From Prescottella defluvii (lineage in GTDB: Bacteria > Actinomycetota > Actinomycetes > Mycobacteriales > Mycobacteriaceae), in assembly GCA_029690005.1 (NCBI GenBank), contig CP121458.1:3286001-3350000 (forward strand): a DNA stretch of 64,000 nt. The letters run 5' to 3'. The number at the start of each line of letters is the position of its first letter. Within the stretch, counting starts at the first letter, position 1. Below, one piece after another: positions 24,861 through 33,306 of the stretch. Made by a program: the position numbers and the translations under genes. The notes beneath the pieces are model-generated. The model searched no databases. It was not told the origin of the DNA and worked only from the letters and a program-made list of their open reading frames with translations.

Positions 24861-25449
24861 TCATCGACGGGGTGGCATGGTGATCTGACCATCCTGGTAG
24901 AGGTCGGCTTGCGGTGAGTCCGCACGCCCTGCCAGGGCACCGAGGGCGGCGGCGATGGCGTTACGAGCCGCGACGTCGGTGATGACGCCGTCGTCGCTCA
25001 CCATCGAAGACGTCACGGGTATGTGGACGCACGCCTCCTCGACGATCGAGGCACCGGTGTAGTTCAGCACCAGCCGGAGCGAAGTGTGGGCGTTCGCCGC
25101 CCTGCTCGCGCTGGCCGAGACGTTGATCCATGCGGTCGGCGTGTCGCCGATCTCGATTCCACCGACAGTCCAGTCGAGCACGTTCTTGAACGAACCGGGC
25201 AGTGCCCCAGCGTATTCGGGAGTGCAGATCAGCAGGCCCGCCGCGGCCGCGATCCGCTGACGCAGGTCGTACACCGCCGGCGGAAGCGGATCGCGGTCCT
25301 CGTCCGGATTGAAGTGGGGGAGTTCTGTCATGCCCTCGTACAACACACCACGGAATCCGTCCGGCATGAGGGAGTTGGCTGTACGTCAGCAGGGCGGAGT
25401 TGCTCGACTTGCCGCGCAAGCTCCCGGACAGCAGCAGGATGTCGGGCAC
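24861..25449 (-). CDS. NADPH-dependent FMN reductase (frameshift near 25370)
   Basis: Flavodoxin-fold reductase of about 195 residues. The FMN phosphate loop is GSLRGKSSNSALL, and the second flavin-contact segment is CTPEYAGALPGSFKNVLDW. GTG 25449 is preferred because AAGGAG lies 8 nt upstream; GTG 25458 overlaps that site. One break near 25370 lies after TYSQLP, and the frame resumes at MPDGFRGVLYEG. Relatives reduce FMN, quinones or chromate; the true substrate is not predictable. Confidence 0.85.
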
Positions 25450-25473
25450 GATGCTCACTCCTTCTGTACGGCG

Positions 25474-26532
25474 TCAGTCGAAGTTGCGGGCGACGAGCGC
25501 CGCGGCCAGTGCGGCGGTCGGGAAGTCCGCCATCACCACGCCGGTGTTTCCGGTCCCGGCAGTGCGGAGGTAGTCCTCCGCGCGGGCGAGCATGCCGACC
25601 GTGCCCGGAGCGCCCTTCGCGACCGTGATCGGCACGGTCCCCGTCGCCATCACCGCCGGGCTCTCGCCGGTCGCGCTCAGGTGGTTGACGAACAGCGTCC
25701 CTGGATCGCCCACGGCGGCCCGGTCGAACTGGGTTCGGGCCTTGTCCCACTTGGTGGGGACCGCTGCGAGCCCGGACAGTTCGAAGTCGTCCTGGACGTC
25801 CATGTACGGGCCGGCCCACCGAGGGCCGTACACGGCGCTGGCGGCAAAGTCCTGCAACAAGACGATCCTGCCGCGGGTGTCGCCGAGCGCGGGGACGTGT
25901 CCCCGGTAGCCGGCGGGCGGCGCCCACAGGTGCTCGGCCAGCAGGTCTCGGGTGTCGGGGTTGTCGCGGATGTACCAGTTCAGGGTGGCCTCGTACGACC
26001 GGGTGTTCTCCTCTTCCGTGTGCTCTTTCTTCAGGCGCATCAGAACGGTCTCGCTCGGGTTGGTGCGCAGGAAGTCGGTGACGATGCGGACCACGTCGGT
26101 GAAGTTGGCGTGGAGGTACTCGAGGCCGTGGTGGATCGGGAACACGTCCCGGAAGTGCCGGGTGCGGATGTCGAGGGCCCGCACTCCGGCCCGCAGTTGG
26201 GTGGCGAGGTCGAAGTCCTGCGTGAGCGTCGGGATCGACGAACTGTGCGCCATGGTGTCGTGGGTGCCCGGCAGGGACAGTGCGGCCAGGGATGTCGCGT
26301 CGGGGATGCGCCGCATCCAATCCGGAGCGGACGTGGTGTCGAGGTCGCCACGGCCGAAGCTACCGGCCGCGAGGTCGGCGCTACCGAGGCTCGATGTCGA
26401 CTGGGCCGTGGCGAGCGGGGCGGGAACCAGCAGCAGCAACGGGCTCGCCGCGAGGGCTCGCAGCACGGCGCGGCGTGCGGGGCGAAGTGCATCGGCCACC
26501 GAGGGTCTCCCTTCGCGGGACGGGCCCGCCAA
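25474..26532 (-). CDS. Exported PI-PLC X-domain phosphodiesterase-like protein
   Basis: 352 residues, intact frame. An N-terminal export signal (RRAVLRALAASPLLLLVPAP) with a double Arg could be a Tat signal. The PI-PLC X domain follows, with the first catalytic His in ALSLPGTHDTMA, the substrate-binding Arg in ALDIRTRHF, and the second His near IHHGLEY. Bacterial PI-PLCs cleave phosphatidylinositol or GPI by intramolecular transfer to a cyclic phosphate. Actinobacterial envelopes are rich in PI and PIMs, so an envelope or host lipid substrate is plausible. Confidence 0.88.
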   Translation of the reverse strand: MAGPSREGRPSVADALRPARRAVLRALAASPLLLLVPAPLATAQSTSSLGSADLAAGSFGRGDLDTTSAPDWMRRIPDATSLAALSLPGTHDTMAHSSSIPTLTQDFDLATQLRAGVRALDIRTRHFRDVFPIHHGLEYLHANFTDVVRIVTDFLRTNPSETVLMRLKKEHTEEENTRSYEATLNWYIRDNPDTRDLLAEHLWAPPAGYRGHVPALGDTRGRIVLLQDFAASAVYGPRWAGPYMDVQDDFELSGLAAVPTKWDKARTQFDRAAVGDPGTLFVNHLSATGESPAVMATGTVPITVAKGAPGTVGMLARAEDYLRTAGTGNTGVVMADFPTAALAAALVARNFD

Positions 26533-26679
26533 CGAGCGGCTGTTCGCCGGGCGGCGAAGCGCGGCCAGTATCGCAGGGAAGCTGTTGCGGTGGACGTGAT
26601 TCGGCCGGTCGCTTCACCGGTATGGTCGTCGGGCCTCGCTCGTCGCCTGTGGACTGGGCCGTTCGCGGCCGCGCGGGTC

Positions 26680-27351
26680 TCACATCTCCGTCAGCGACCG
26701 AGCCAGTCCGAGAAGGTGACGGCGGGTCAGATCCTCGGCACGTTCGGCGTCGCGGGACAGAACGGCCTCGACCACCTCGGCATGCTCGTCGGCGTCGTCC
26801 TGCGTGGCAGGGACCAGGGCGAGGAAGTCGGTCATCGCCTCGACCAGGCGCTGCTGGAGGCTGTCGAACAGCGCGATGAGCAGGCTGTTGTGCGCGCCGG
26901 CCACCACTCGGCGATGGAAACTGATGTCCGCCGCCGCCAGCTCCGCCGGGTCGCCGCCGAGAATCCGGTTGCGGTCGGCGAGGGCCCGCCAGATCGCGTC
27001 CGCGTCGGAGTCGTCGTGGTACGTGGCGGCGAGGGCTGCAGCTCGGGACTCGATGGCGACCCGTACCTGCAGTACCTCGGCGATCGCGCCGACCTGCGCG
27101 AGTCGGTCCCAGGGCTCGACCGGTGTCGCGGAGGCGAGGAAGACACCCACGCCCTGTTTCGTGGTCAGCACCCCACGCGCTGCGAGCTGGCGGATCGCTT
27201 CGCGGATCGTGGAACGCCCGACGCCCAACCGTCCGGCCAGGTCCATCTCGCCGGGCAGCTGTTCGCCGACTTCCCAGCGGCCGGTGGCGATCTCGTCGAG
27301 CAGCGCCTGCGCGACCTGCTGCGACAGCGGGACCCGCGTCAGTGCATCCAT
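26680..27351 (-). CDS. FadR-subfamily GntR transcriptional regulator
   Basis: 223 residues, intact. An N-terminal winged helix (RLGVGRSTIREAIRQLAARG) is followed by an FCD-type helical effector domain that in this subfamily binds a metal and a small carboxylate (ADISFHRRVVAGAHN; DEHAEVVEAVL). It begins 3 bp after the tauE-like stop on the same strand, so the two are one operon. An 11-bp palindrome fitting the FadR-subfamily operator lies upstream of tauE, which suggests autoregulation. Confidence 0.93.
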   Translation of the reverse strand: MDALTRVPLSQQVAQALLDEIATGRWEVGEQLPGEMDLAGRLGVGRSTIREAIRQLAARGVLTTKQGVGVFLASATPVEPWDRLAQVGAIAEVLQVRVAIESRAAALAATYHDDSDADAIWRALADRNRILGGDPAELAAADISFHRRVVAGAHNSLLIALFDSLQQRLVEAMTDFLALVPATQDDADEHAEVVEAVLSRDAERAEDLTRRHLLGLARSLTEM

Positions 27352-27354
27352 CGG

Positions 27355-28258
27355 TCATTCCTCGGTCGGTGACATCTCCGTCGCCATGCTATCGGTGGCC
27401 CGGCTGGGGGAGGCCGCGAGACGCGTGCGTTCACCGCGCATCCGATGCAGTTCCCGCGCCGCGACGAGCAGGCAGAATCCCGCGAAGACGACCCCGAGGA
27501 CCTTCAGGTCGAGCGACAGTGCGATGAGTGCACCGATGGCTGCGCCGGGTAGCGCTCCGATGTTCAGGACGGTGGCGAGGCGGATCGAGGCGGTGCCCTG
27601 CCGGGCGTGCACGATCGTCCCGACGATCGCGTTGGGGAAGAACATGAGCAGAGACGTTCCCTCCGCGGTCTGCAGATCCGTGCCGAACAGCAGCATCAAC
27701 GCGGGGACCGCGAGGAGCCCGCCGCCGAGCCCCATCCCGGCTGCCCAGGCGCCGATCGCGAAACCCACGATCAGCGAAACCGGGACCGTGAACCAGAGGT
27801 TGGCGATGAGTGATTCCGGCACTATCGCCGATCCCTGCAGCGGGTCCAGTCCCGCGGTGTCGAGTAGGAGCTTGGTGCAGGTCGCCAGCAGGATTGCGAC
27901 GAACAACCAGCGCAGGACCTGATGGGGTATCCGCAGAATCAGCTTCGCGCCGAGAAACGCTCCGAGCGTGCCGCCGACGAGGAGTCCGGTTCCGGCGCGC
28001 ATGTCCACCGAGCCGCCGACCAATGCGAACGTTGCCGCACCGATCCCGGTCACCGCGATGTTCGCGGCGCCCGCCGTCCCGTGCAGGGTGGGGCGGGGCA
28101 GAGATGTGAGCTTCTCGAAGTGCCGGCACGAAGAAGACACCGCTGCCGCCACCGAGGAGTCCGCCGATCGCGCCGCCGACGAATCCGACGCCCAGTTCGG
28201 TCTTGGTACCACCCGCGTCGTCGCTCGGTCGCGGAACCGAGGTGATTGTCGTGCTCAT
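27355..28258 (-). CDS. TauE/SafE-family sulfite or organosulfonate exporter (frameshift near 28115)
   Basis: Membrane protein of about 300 residues with eight or so helices arranged as an internal repeat (GFVGGAIGGLLGGGSGVFFVPAL; FAIGAWAAGMGLGGGLLAVPAL). The Gly-rich GGGSG and GLGGG loops are typical for the family, which exports sulfite, sulfoacetate or related anions. ATG 28258 begins MSTTITSVPRPSDD. The break near 28115 separates the first helix from the rest. It is followed at once by the FadR-type regulator gene. Confidence 0.88.
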
Positions 28259-28305
28259 CGTGCTGCTCCTGTCAGGTGGGTGGGCTACGAGGAGCAAAGT
28301 AGTAG

Positions 28306-28316
28306 TTGTCAGACAA
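28306..28316. promoter_or_regulatory. Candidate FadR-type operator upstream of tauE-fadR
   Basis: TTGTCAGACAA is a perfect palindrome around a central A and fits the FadR-subfamily consensus TNGTNNNACNA. Two further outward pairs match, giving 15-17 bp of near symmetry. It lies 48 bp upstream of the tauE ATG (28258). The regulator in the same operon is the obvious ligand. Confidence 0.6.
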
Positions 28317-28324
28317 GTAGTCAA

Positions 28325-28714
28325 CGGATGAATCCTGCAACCTCGCGGGGTAGGCCCCGGCCGGGGTATTCACGGGTGGTTCCCGGGCTTCGGGGGTGGT
28401 TGCCCGGCCCGGAGTGGAGCCTCGATTGCGGATTCGAGGCAGAGCGGTTCTGAACTACGTTGCAGCACAGTCGAATCAGGTGTGACGGTGTAGGGGGAAG
28501 TGGTGGGCCGGGATGCGGCGCATCGCCGGCCGGCGCGACGCGCCTATCCGGGAATCTGTGGTTGGTCGATCGCCCACAGCCGGCTGCCGTCCGCCCGTCG
28601 CTGACGGTGTCGAGTGACGCCGTAACGTCTGCGGGGTCGCGACTACAGGAAGGACCGATGATCGGAACTTTCCGGTGGGCAAGTGCGGACGCAACGCGCA
28701 TCTTTCTCGTGTCG
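28325..28714. other. 390-bp interval, no gene seen
   Basis: Separates the leftward tauE-fadR operon from the rightward catabolic cluster. Open frames are present on both strands but lack family motifs. The stretch should contain the promoter of the 28753-38359 cluster near its right end, where local A+T content rises (28660-28720). Confidence 0.5.
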
Positions 28715-28731
28715 CGCATCACAGTGATGCG
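28715..28731. promoter_or_regulatory. Perfect 17-bp palindrome, candidate operator of the catabolic cluster
   Basis: CGCATCACAGTGATGCG has two perfect 8-bp arms around a central A. It ends 21 bp before the ATG of the MFS importer, the first gene of the cluster. The convergent IclR regulator at the other end of the cluster is the best candidate ligand; a FadR-type protein is less likely because the consensus differs. Confidence 0.65.
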
Positions 28732-28752
28732 ACCGAAGTCACGAGGTGGAAC

Positions 28753-30107
28753 ATGCGTCGAGAAGTAGTACGAAACGAGGTCGCGGACCCGTTGGGGGCC
28801 CGCACTGTCCGCAAAGTCATGCTGCGGTTCATGCCCGTAGTCGGGCTGGCCTACATCGTTCTCTATCTGGATCGTCTGAACATCGGCGTCGCCGGACTGA
28901 CGATGAATCAGGAACTGGGAATCTCCGCGTCGATGTTCGGTTTCGCGGCCGGCATCTACTTCTGGAGCTACACGATCTGCGAGCCGCCGAGCAACTACAT
29001 CCTCACCAGGGTGGGGGCACGCCGATGGATCACGCGAATCATGATCACCTGGGGCATCGTCACAATCGCGACGGGTTTCGTCCAGGGCGCGACGACGTTG
29101 GTCATCTGCCGTGTGCTGCTCGGCATCGCGGAGGCGGGGTTCTCGCCGGGCATGCTGTACTTCGTCTCGCGGTGGTTCCCGAACGCGGACCGTGGGCGAG
29201 CGATGGCCTGGATCGTGACGTTCATCTGTATCTCGGGTCTCGGAACCCCGATCACGACGTATCTGTTGGCCATCGACGGGTTCCTCGGGCTGTCCGGCTG
29301 GCGGTGGGTGTTCATCCTCACCGGCATTCCCGCGGTGATCATGGCGTTCGTGTGCTTCCGTGTGCTCCGGGATTCGCCCGCCCAGGCCGAGTTCTCACGG
29401 CCGAGGAGCGGGGCTGGCTGACGAAGAAGCTCGACGAGGAGGCGGCGGACACCGTCTCCGAGTCCGGCTCGCACAGCTTCTGGCAGGGACTCGTCCACCC
29501 GCGGGTCCTAGTCCTGATCCTCGTCTTCATCTGTTTCACATTCAGTCTGAACGGTTTCCAGATCTGGATGCCGCAGATCTACAAGCAGTTCGGAATGACG
29601 ACAACGCAGGTCGGCTGGATTGCCGCGCTGCCGGCCCTGCTCGCGATCGGTCCCATGATCTGGTGGACTCGGCACTCGGACAGGCGCCGCGAGCGACCCG
29701 TCCACTTCGCGATCGCGGCAGGAGTCGCGTCACTCGGATTCGCCATCGCCGCAGCCTTCTTCGAGACACCGGTCGTCGCGATCATCGGATTCTGCATCGC
29801 CGGTATCGGTCTCTACAGCTCCATGAGCATCTTCATCACGATGCCGTCCAGCTTCCTCACCGGCGTGGCGCTCGCGGCCGGATTCGGCGTGATCAACGGA
29901 ATGGGCAACCTCGGTGGATACTTCGGCCCGCAGGTCACCGGGTGGATCAAGGACGCGACGGGCAGCTTCACGCCGGCGATCGGCGTCTATTCGCTGGTCC
30001 TTGCGCTCGCCGCGGTGATCGTGCTCACGCTGAAATACGCGACGCGCCCGTCTCGGACCGTGGTCCGACCGGCCGAACCCGAGGAACTCGTCGGAACCGA
30101 CCGCTAG
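28753..30107 (+). CDS. MFS transporter, anion:cation symporter family (frameshift near 29394)
   Basis: A 12-helix permease of about 450 residues. The N-terminus (FMPVVGLAYIVLYLDRLNIG) and the loop GIAEAGFSPGMLYFVSRWF are typical for the ACS family, whose members import organic anions such as tartrate, glucarate, galactonate or phthalate with protons. ATG 28753 follows GAGGTGG. One C is missing at TTCTCACGG (29392-29400); restoring it gives EFLTAEERGWLTKKL. As the first gene of the catabolic cluster it probably imports the pathway's acid substrate. Confidence 0.92.
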
Positions 30108-30247
30108 TACGCGGCGCGGGACCTGATTCATCGAAAGTCCCGTTGATCGGTACGAACTCGTTCCGATCGTCCAGGTCGGACGACAACATTCGACACGACT
30201 TCACACCGTCGCGCTCCTTCCGGCGGTGTTCGACACGCGAGGTGATC

Positions 30248-30793
30248 ATGAGCAGAATCTTCGGCCCGCTTCGGCAGCTGGGCTACGTCGTCGACGACAT
30301 CGACGCCGCGATGAAACATTGGACCGAGAAGCTCGGCGTCGGACCCTTCTTCCACATCGACGATCAGCCGCTGAACGGCTTCCGGTTCCGCGGTGTCCCG
30401 AGCAGCCCGCGATTCAGCGTCGCCCTCGCCCAGAGCGGCGACACCCAGATCGAACTCATTCAGCAGCACAACGACGAACTGTCCGCGTTCAAGGACTTCC
30501 GCGGGCGCGGGCTCACCGGGCTCCAGCACGTCGCGTACTGGACCACCAATTTCGATCGACACCTGGACGCCGCACGCGAACTCGGGCTGACCGAACTGCA
30601 GAGCGGCCTGTCCGGCAGCGGTGCACCCGACGAACGCTTCGCCTATTTCGAGGAGGGCCCGTTCCCGGGCACGGTGCTCGAGCTGTCCGAGATCAGCGGA
30701 CGCAAGGGCGACCTCTTCCGAGCCGTCGCGGCGGCGGCAGTCGACTGGGACGGCACCGACGCCGTGCGCGACATGAGGACGGTGCTCGGGTGA
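30248..30793 (+). CDS. VOC/glyoxalase-superfamily protein
   Basis: 181 residues, intact. Two beta-alpha-beta-beta-beta modules of the vicinal oxygen chelate fold: RQLGYVVDDIDAAMKHWTEKL and GLQHVAYWTTNFDRHLDAA. Metal-ligand candidates are Glu in TQIELIQQ, His in LQHVAYW and Glu in VLELSEISG. Closest in style to methylmalonyl-CoA epimerase-like Glyoxalase_4 proteins. ATG 30248 is 140 bp after the MFS stop, and the gene overlaps the next one by 4 bp. An epimerase or isomerase role in the cluster is inference. Confidence 0.82.
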   Translation: MSRIFGPLRQLGYVVDDIDAAMKHWTEKLGVGPFFHIDDQPLNGFRFRGVPSSPRFSVALAQSGDTQIELIQQHNDELSAFKDFRGRGLTGLQHVAYWTTNFDRHLDAARELGLTELQSGLSGSGAPDERFAYFEEGPFPGTVLELSEISGRKGDLFRAVAAAAVDWDGTDAVRDMRTVLG

Positions 30794-31557
30794 CGGGGCG
30801 CAAGGTAGCGGTCGTCACCGGCGGGGCCTCCGGGATCGGACGGGCCGCCTGTGCGCGGTTCCTGCGACTCGGGTGGGACGTCGTCGCGGCGGACTTCGCC
30901 CGGTCGGGGTCCCGGGACTGGACGACGCAGGAACGGCCGGGCGTGCTCGACGTGGAGATCGACGTGACCGACGACGCCGCGGTCACCCGTCTCGTGGCGG
31001 CCACGGCGGAGCGGTTCGGCCGGGCCGACGCCGTCGTCACGTGCGCCGGCGTCGCCCGCAACGCACCCCTTCGCGACACCACACCGGACACGTTCCGGCA
31101 TACGCTCGAAGTCAACCTGGTCGCCGCCTTCACGGTGGTGCGCGCGTTCGCCGATCTGCTCGGCGCCCACGGCGGCTCGGTGGTGACGATCTCGTCGGTG
31201 TCGGGACTGCGCGGCAGCCAGGACCGGGCGGCGTACTCGGCGTCGAAGGGAGGTGTCGTCGCGTTGACCACCCAACTCGCCTTCGAGCTGGCCGAAGAAG
31301 GTATCCGCGTCAACTGTGTCGCACCCGGCTCCACCCTGACTCCCTTGGCCATCAAGGCGCAGGATCCCGCGGCGAAAGCCGCCATCCTGCAGGCTATTCC
31401 GCTGCACCGCTACGCCGAACCGGACGAGATCGCCGAGGTGATCACGTTCCTGGCCGGCCCGGGCGCCGGCTTCGTCACCGGACAGACCTGGACCGTCGAC
31501 GGCGGCCAGTCCATCGGCGCCGGATGGCGCGTCTCGGCAGGAGACCGCGATGCGTGA
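30790..31557 (+). CDS. SDR-family oxidoreductase, first of two in the cluster
   Basis: 255 residues, intact. The cofactor motif is VVTGGASGIGRA, followed by VTCAGVA where NNAG is usual. The catalytic residues are SSVSG (Ser) and YSASKGG (YxxxK); the end of the fold is GFVTGQTWTVDGGQSIGAG. Asp in VAADFAR after beta-2 favours NAD. GTG 30790 overlaps the VOC stop by 4 bp, so translation is coupled. Likely oxidises a hydroxy group of the pathway acid. Confidence 0.9.
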   Translation: MTGRKVAVVTGGASGIGRAACARFLRLGWDVVAADFARSGSRDWTTQERPGVLDVEIDVTDDAAVTRLVAATAERFGRADAVVTCAGVARNAPLRDTTPDTFRHTLEVNLVAAFTVVRAFADLLGAHGGSVVTISSVSGLRGSQDRAAYSASKGGVVALTTQLAFELAEEGIRVNCVAPGSTLTPLAIKAQDPAAKAAILQAIPLHRYAEPDEIAEVITFLAGPGAGFVTGQTWTVDGGQSIGAGWRVSAGDRDA

Positions 31558-32454
31558 CCCCGTCGAGAAGCCCATCGTCATCGGGATCCACGTCAGACGA
31601 GAACACGATGCGGGAACCGAACCCGCACATCCCGTGGACACCCGCGGAGATCGCCGCGACCGCAGCGGCCTCCCGAGCAGCGGGGGCGTCCCTCATGCAC
31701 TTTCACGGCCGCACCCCCGACGGCGGCGTGGATCACTCGGCGCGAACCTACGGCGAGATCATCGCGCACGTCCGCGCCGCGACCGATTTGCTGCTGGCGC
31801 CGTCGATGGCCAACGTGCCGGGTACTCGGTGACGCAGCGGCTGTCGAACCTCGTCTCGAACCAGGCGCAGCCCCAGACCCGCTCGGACTTCCTGGTCGTC
31901 GACATGGGCCTCGCAGCAATGGATCTCGTCGACCCGCGGTCGGGACGGTTCGTCACCGACGACAGGGTGTTCCTCAACGACACCCGCACCCAGACCGAAC
32001 TACTGGACCGGGCCGCGAAACTGGGCATGGCGCCGTACCTGACCTCGTTCAACGTCAGCTGGACGCGCGCGATCGTCGCGCATGCCCGGTCCCGGCCACT
32101 ACCACCGCCCGTGGTCGTCGCCTTCATCCTCGGCGGGGGCGAGTTCCCGCCGCACACCCGGCATCCGCTGCCGGTCTGCGGGCCCAGCTCGACCTGCTCC
32201 CTGTCGACGTCCCCGTCGAATGGATCGTGTCCGCCTACCGCGGCAGCGTGCTCGAGGCCGCGGAGGAAGCAATCGTCCGCGGCGGGCACGTGGCGATCGG
32301 CGCCGGTGATCACCACTATGCGGAACTCGGATATCCGTCCACCCCCGAACTGGTCGCGCACGTGGCGGACCTCGCGCGTCGCCACGGGCGCGAGCCCGCC
32401 ACTCCCGAGCAGGCGCGTGAGCTGTTGGGGGTGACCCGTCGTGCGACTCGTTGA
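31550..32454 (+). CDS. BKACE/DUF849 beta-keto acid cleavage enzyme, copy 1 (frame broken)
   Basis: Zn-dependent enzyme of the BKACE family, which cleaves beta-keto acids with acetyl-CoA to give acetoacetate and a new acyl-CoA. About 300 residues. The N-terminal PIVIGIHV strand leads to PHIPWTPAEIAATAAASRA and the metal-binding LMHFHGRTPDGG (HxH), then MANVPG and MGLAAMDLVDP. The C-terminus carries AIVRGGHVAIGAGDHHY. Breaks near 31600, 31825 and 32190 place it in several frames. ATG 31550 overlaps the SDR by 8 bp. The GHVAIGAGDHHY end departs from the usual GHVRVGLEDN, so its substrate may be unusual. Confidence 0.82.
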
Positions 32455-32872
32455 GACATCGGGAGCCGAACCCGAAGTGGTCTACGACTCCGGCGGCGGT
32501 GTCCGGATCTGGGTGTCGGACTCGATCGCCTTCGCCGGCCCGGCCCAGTCCGGCGACTTCCTCGTCACCGGTTCCCACGGCGGCGTCAGCGCCGGGGAAT
32601 ACGCCACCTCGTTCGGCGTCGCCGTCGTGGTGTGCAACGACGCCGGGATCGGCAAGACCGGGCCGGCGTCGCCGGGCTCGCCGCGGTATCCGCCGAGCGG
32701 GATCGCGGGCATCGGTGTCTCCCATGACACCGCACGAATCGGCGACGGAACCGACGGGTGGGAACACGGCATCGTCAGCTACGTCGACGAGGTCGCGCAG
32801 CGGCTCGGGATCCGGGTGGGCGCACCACTGCGCGAGCAACTCCTGGAACTGACCGCACGAAAGGAATGGTGA
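32441..32872 (+). CDS. Unrecognised small protein, paralogue 1 of a tandem pair
   Basis: 143 residues. It aligns along its length with the next gene product. Shared blocks are a beta strand with DS (WVSDSIAF), GDFLVTGSHGGVS, VVVCNDAGIGK, GVSHDTARIGDG and HGIVSYV. Between residues 76 and 88 the frame appears displaced by two compensating indels: the alternative frame reads AGVAGLAAVSAE, which matches AGISGIVAM in the paralogue. GTG 32441 overlaps the BKACE gene by 14 bp. The conserved Asp, His and Gly-rich turns suggest an enzyme or a ligand-binding subunit. I do not recognise the family. Confidence 0.75.
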   Translation: MRLVETSGAEPEVVYDSGGGVRIWVSDSIAFAGPAQSGDFLVTGSHGGVSAGEYATSFGVAVVVCNDAGIGKTGPASPGSPRYPPSGIAGIGVSHDTARIGDGTDGWEHGIVSYVDEVAQRLGIRVGAPLREQLLELTARKEW

Positions 32873-33306
32873 TGTTCCGCAGCATCATCGGGTCTGAGAA
32901 CGGCAGGAAGATCGTCGTCATGGACAGCATGTCCCAGGTGGAGACAGGGGACGGGGGCCGGATCCTGGTCGCCGCATCCAACGGGGAGCAGGAATCCGGG
33001 CGCCTGGCCATCGAGATCGACTGTGCGCTCGCCGTCTTCAACGACGCCGGCATCGGCAAGGAATCGGCCGGGATCTCCGGCATCGTCGCGATGGGGGAGG
33101 CCGGCATCCCAGGCGCCGCCGTCGGCCACGACTCCGCGGAGATCAGCAACGGGATGGACATGTGGCACAACGGCGTCCTCTCGTACGTCAACGGACCCGC
33201 ATACGAGGCGGGGCTGCGGGTCGGGGACACCGTCCGATCCGGCGTCAGAGCGTTCGCCCAGCGCATCGCGCCGGAGCGCGTCGAAACAGTCGAGGAGAAC
33301 TCATGA
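32872..33306 (+). CDS. Unrecognised small protein, paralogue 2 of a tandem pair
   Basis: 144 residues, intact. It starts at ATG 32872, sharing one base with the TGA of paralogue 1, and ends overlapping dhaK by 4 bp. The order of motifs is VVMDSMSQV, GRILVAASNGEQ, LAVFNDAGIGK, AAVGHDSAEISNG and HNGVLSYVN. Compared with paralogue 1, SHGG is replaced by SNGE and RIGDG by EISNG, so the two are probably not redundant. They could form a heteromer. Their invariable place between the BKACE and the kinase genes here suggests a role on the same intermediate. Confidence 0.78.
   Translation: MFRSIIGSENGRKIVVMDSMSQVETGDGGRILVAASNGEQESGRLAIEIDCALAVFNDAGIGKESAGISGIVAMGEAGIPGAAVGHDSAEISNGMDMWHNGVLSYVNGPAYEAGLRVGDTVRSGVRAFAQRIAPERVETVEENS

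Noticed and set aside
25309..27372. A 687-codon open frame on the plus strand opposite the PI-PLC-like and FadR genes
   Set aside because: Spans several unrelated genes on the other strand, with no motif and no ribosome-binding site. A shadow frame.
28355..28366. CCCCGGCCGGGG as an operator or terminator
   Set aside because: The 12-bp palindrome has no loop and is common by chance in such G+C-rich DNA; it has no clear position relative to either promoter.
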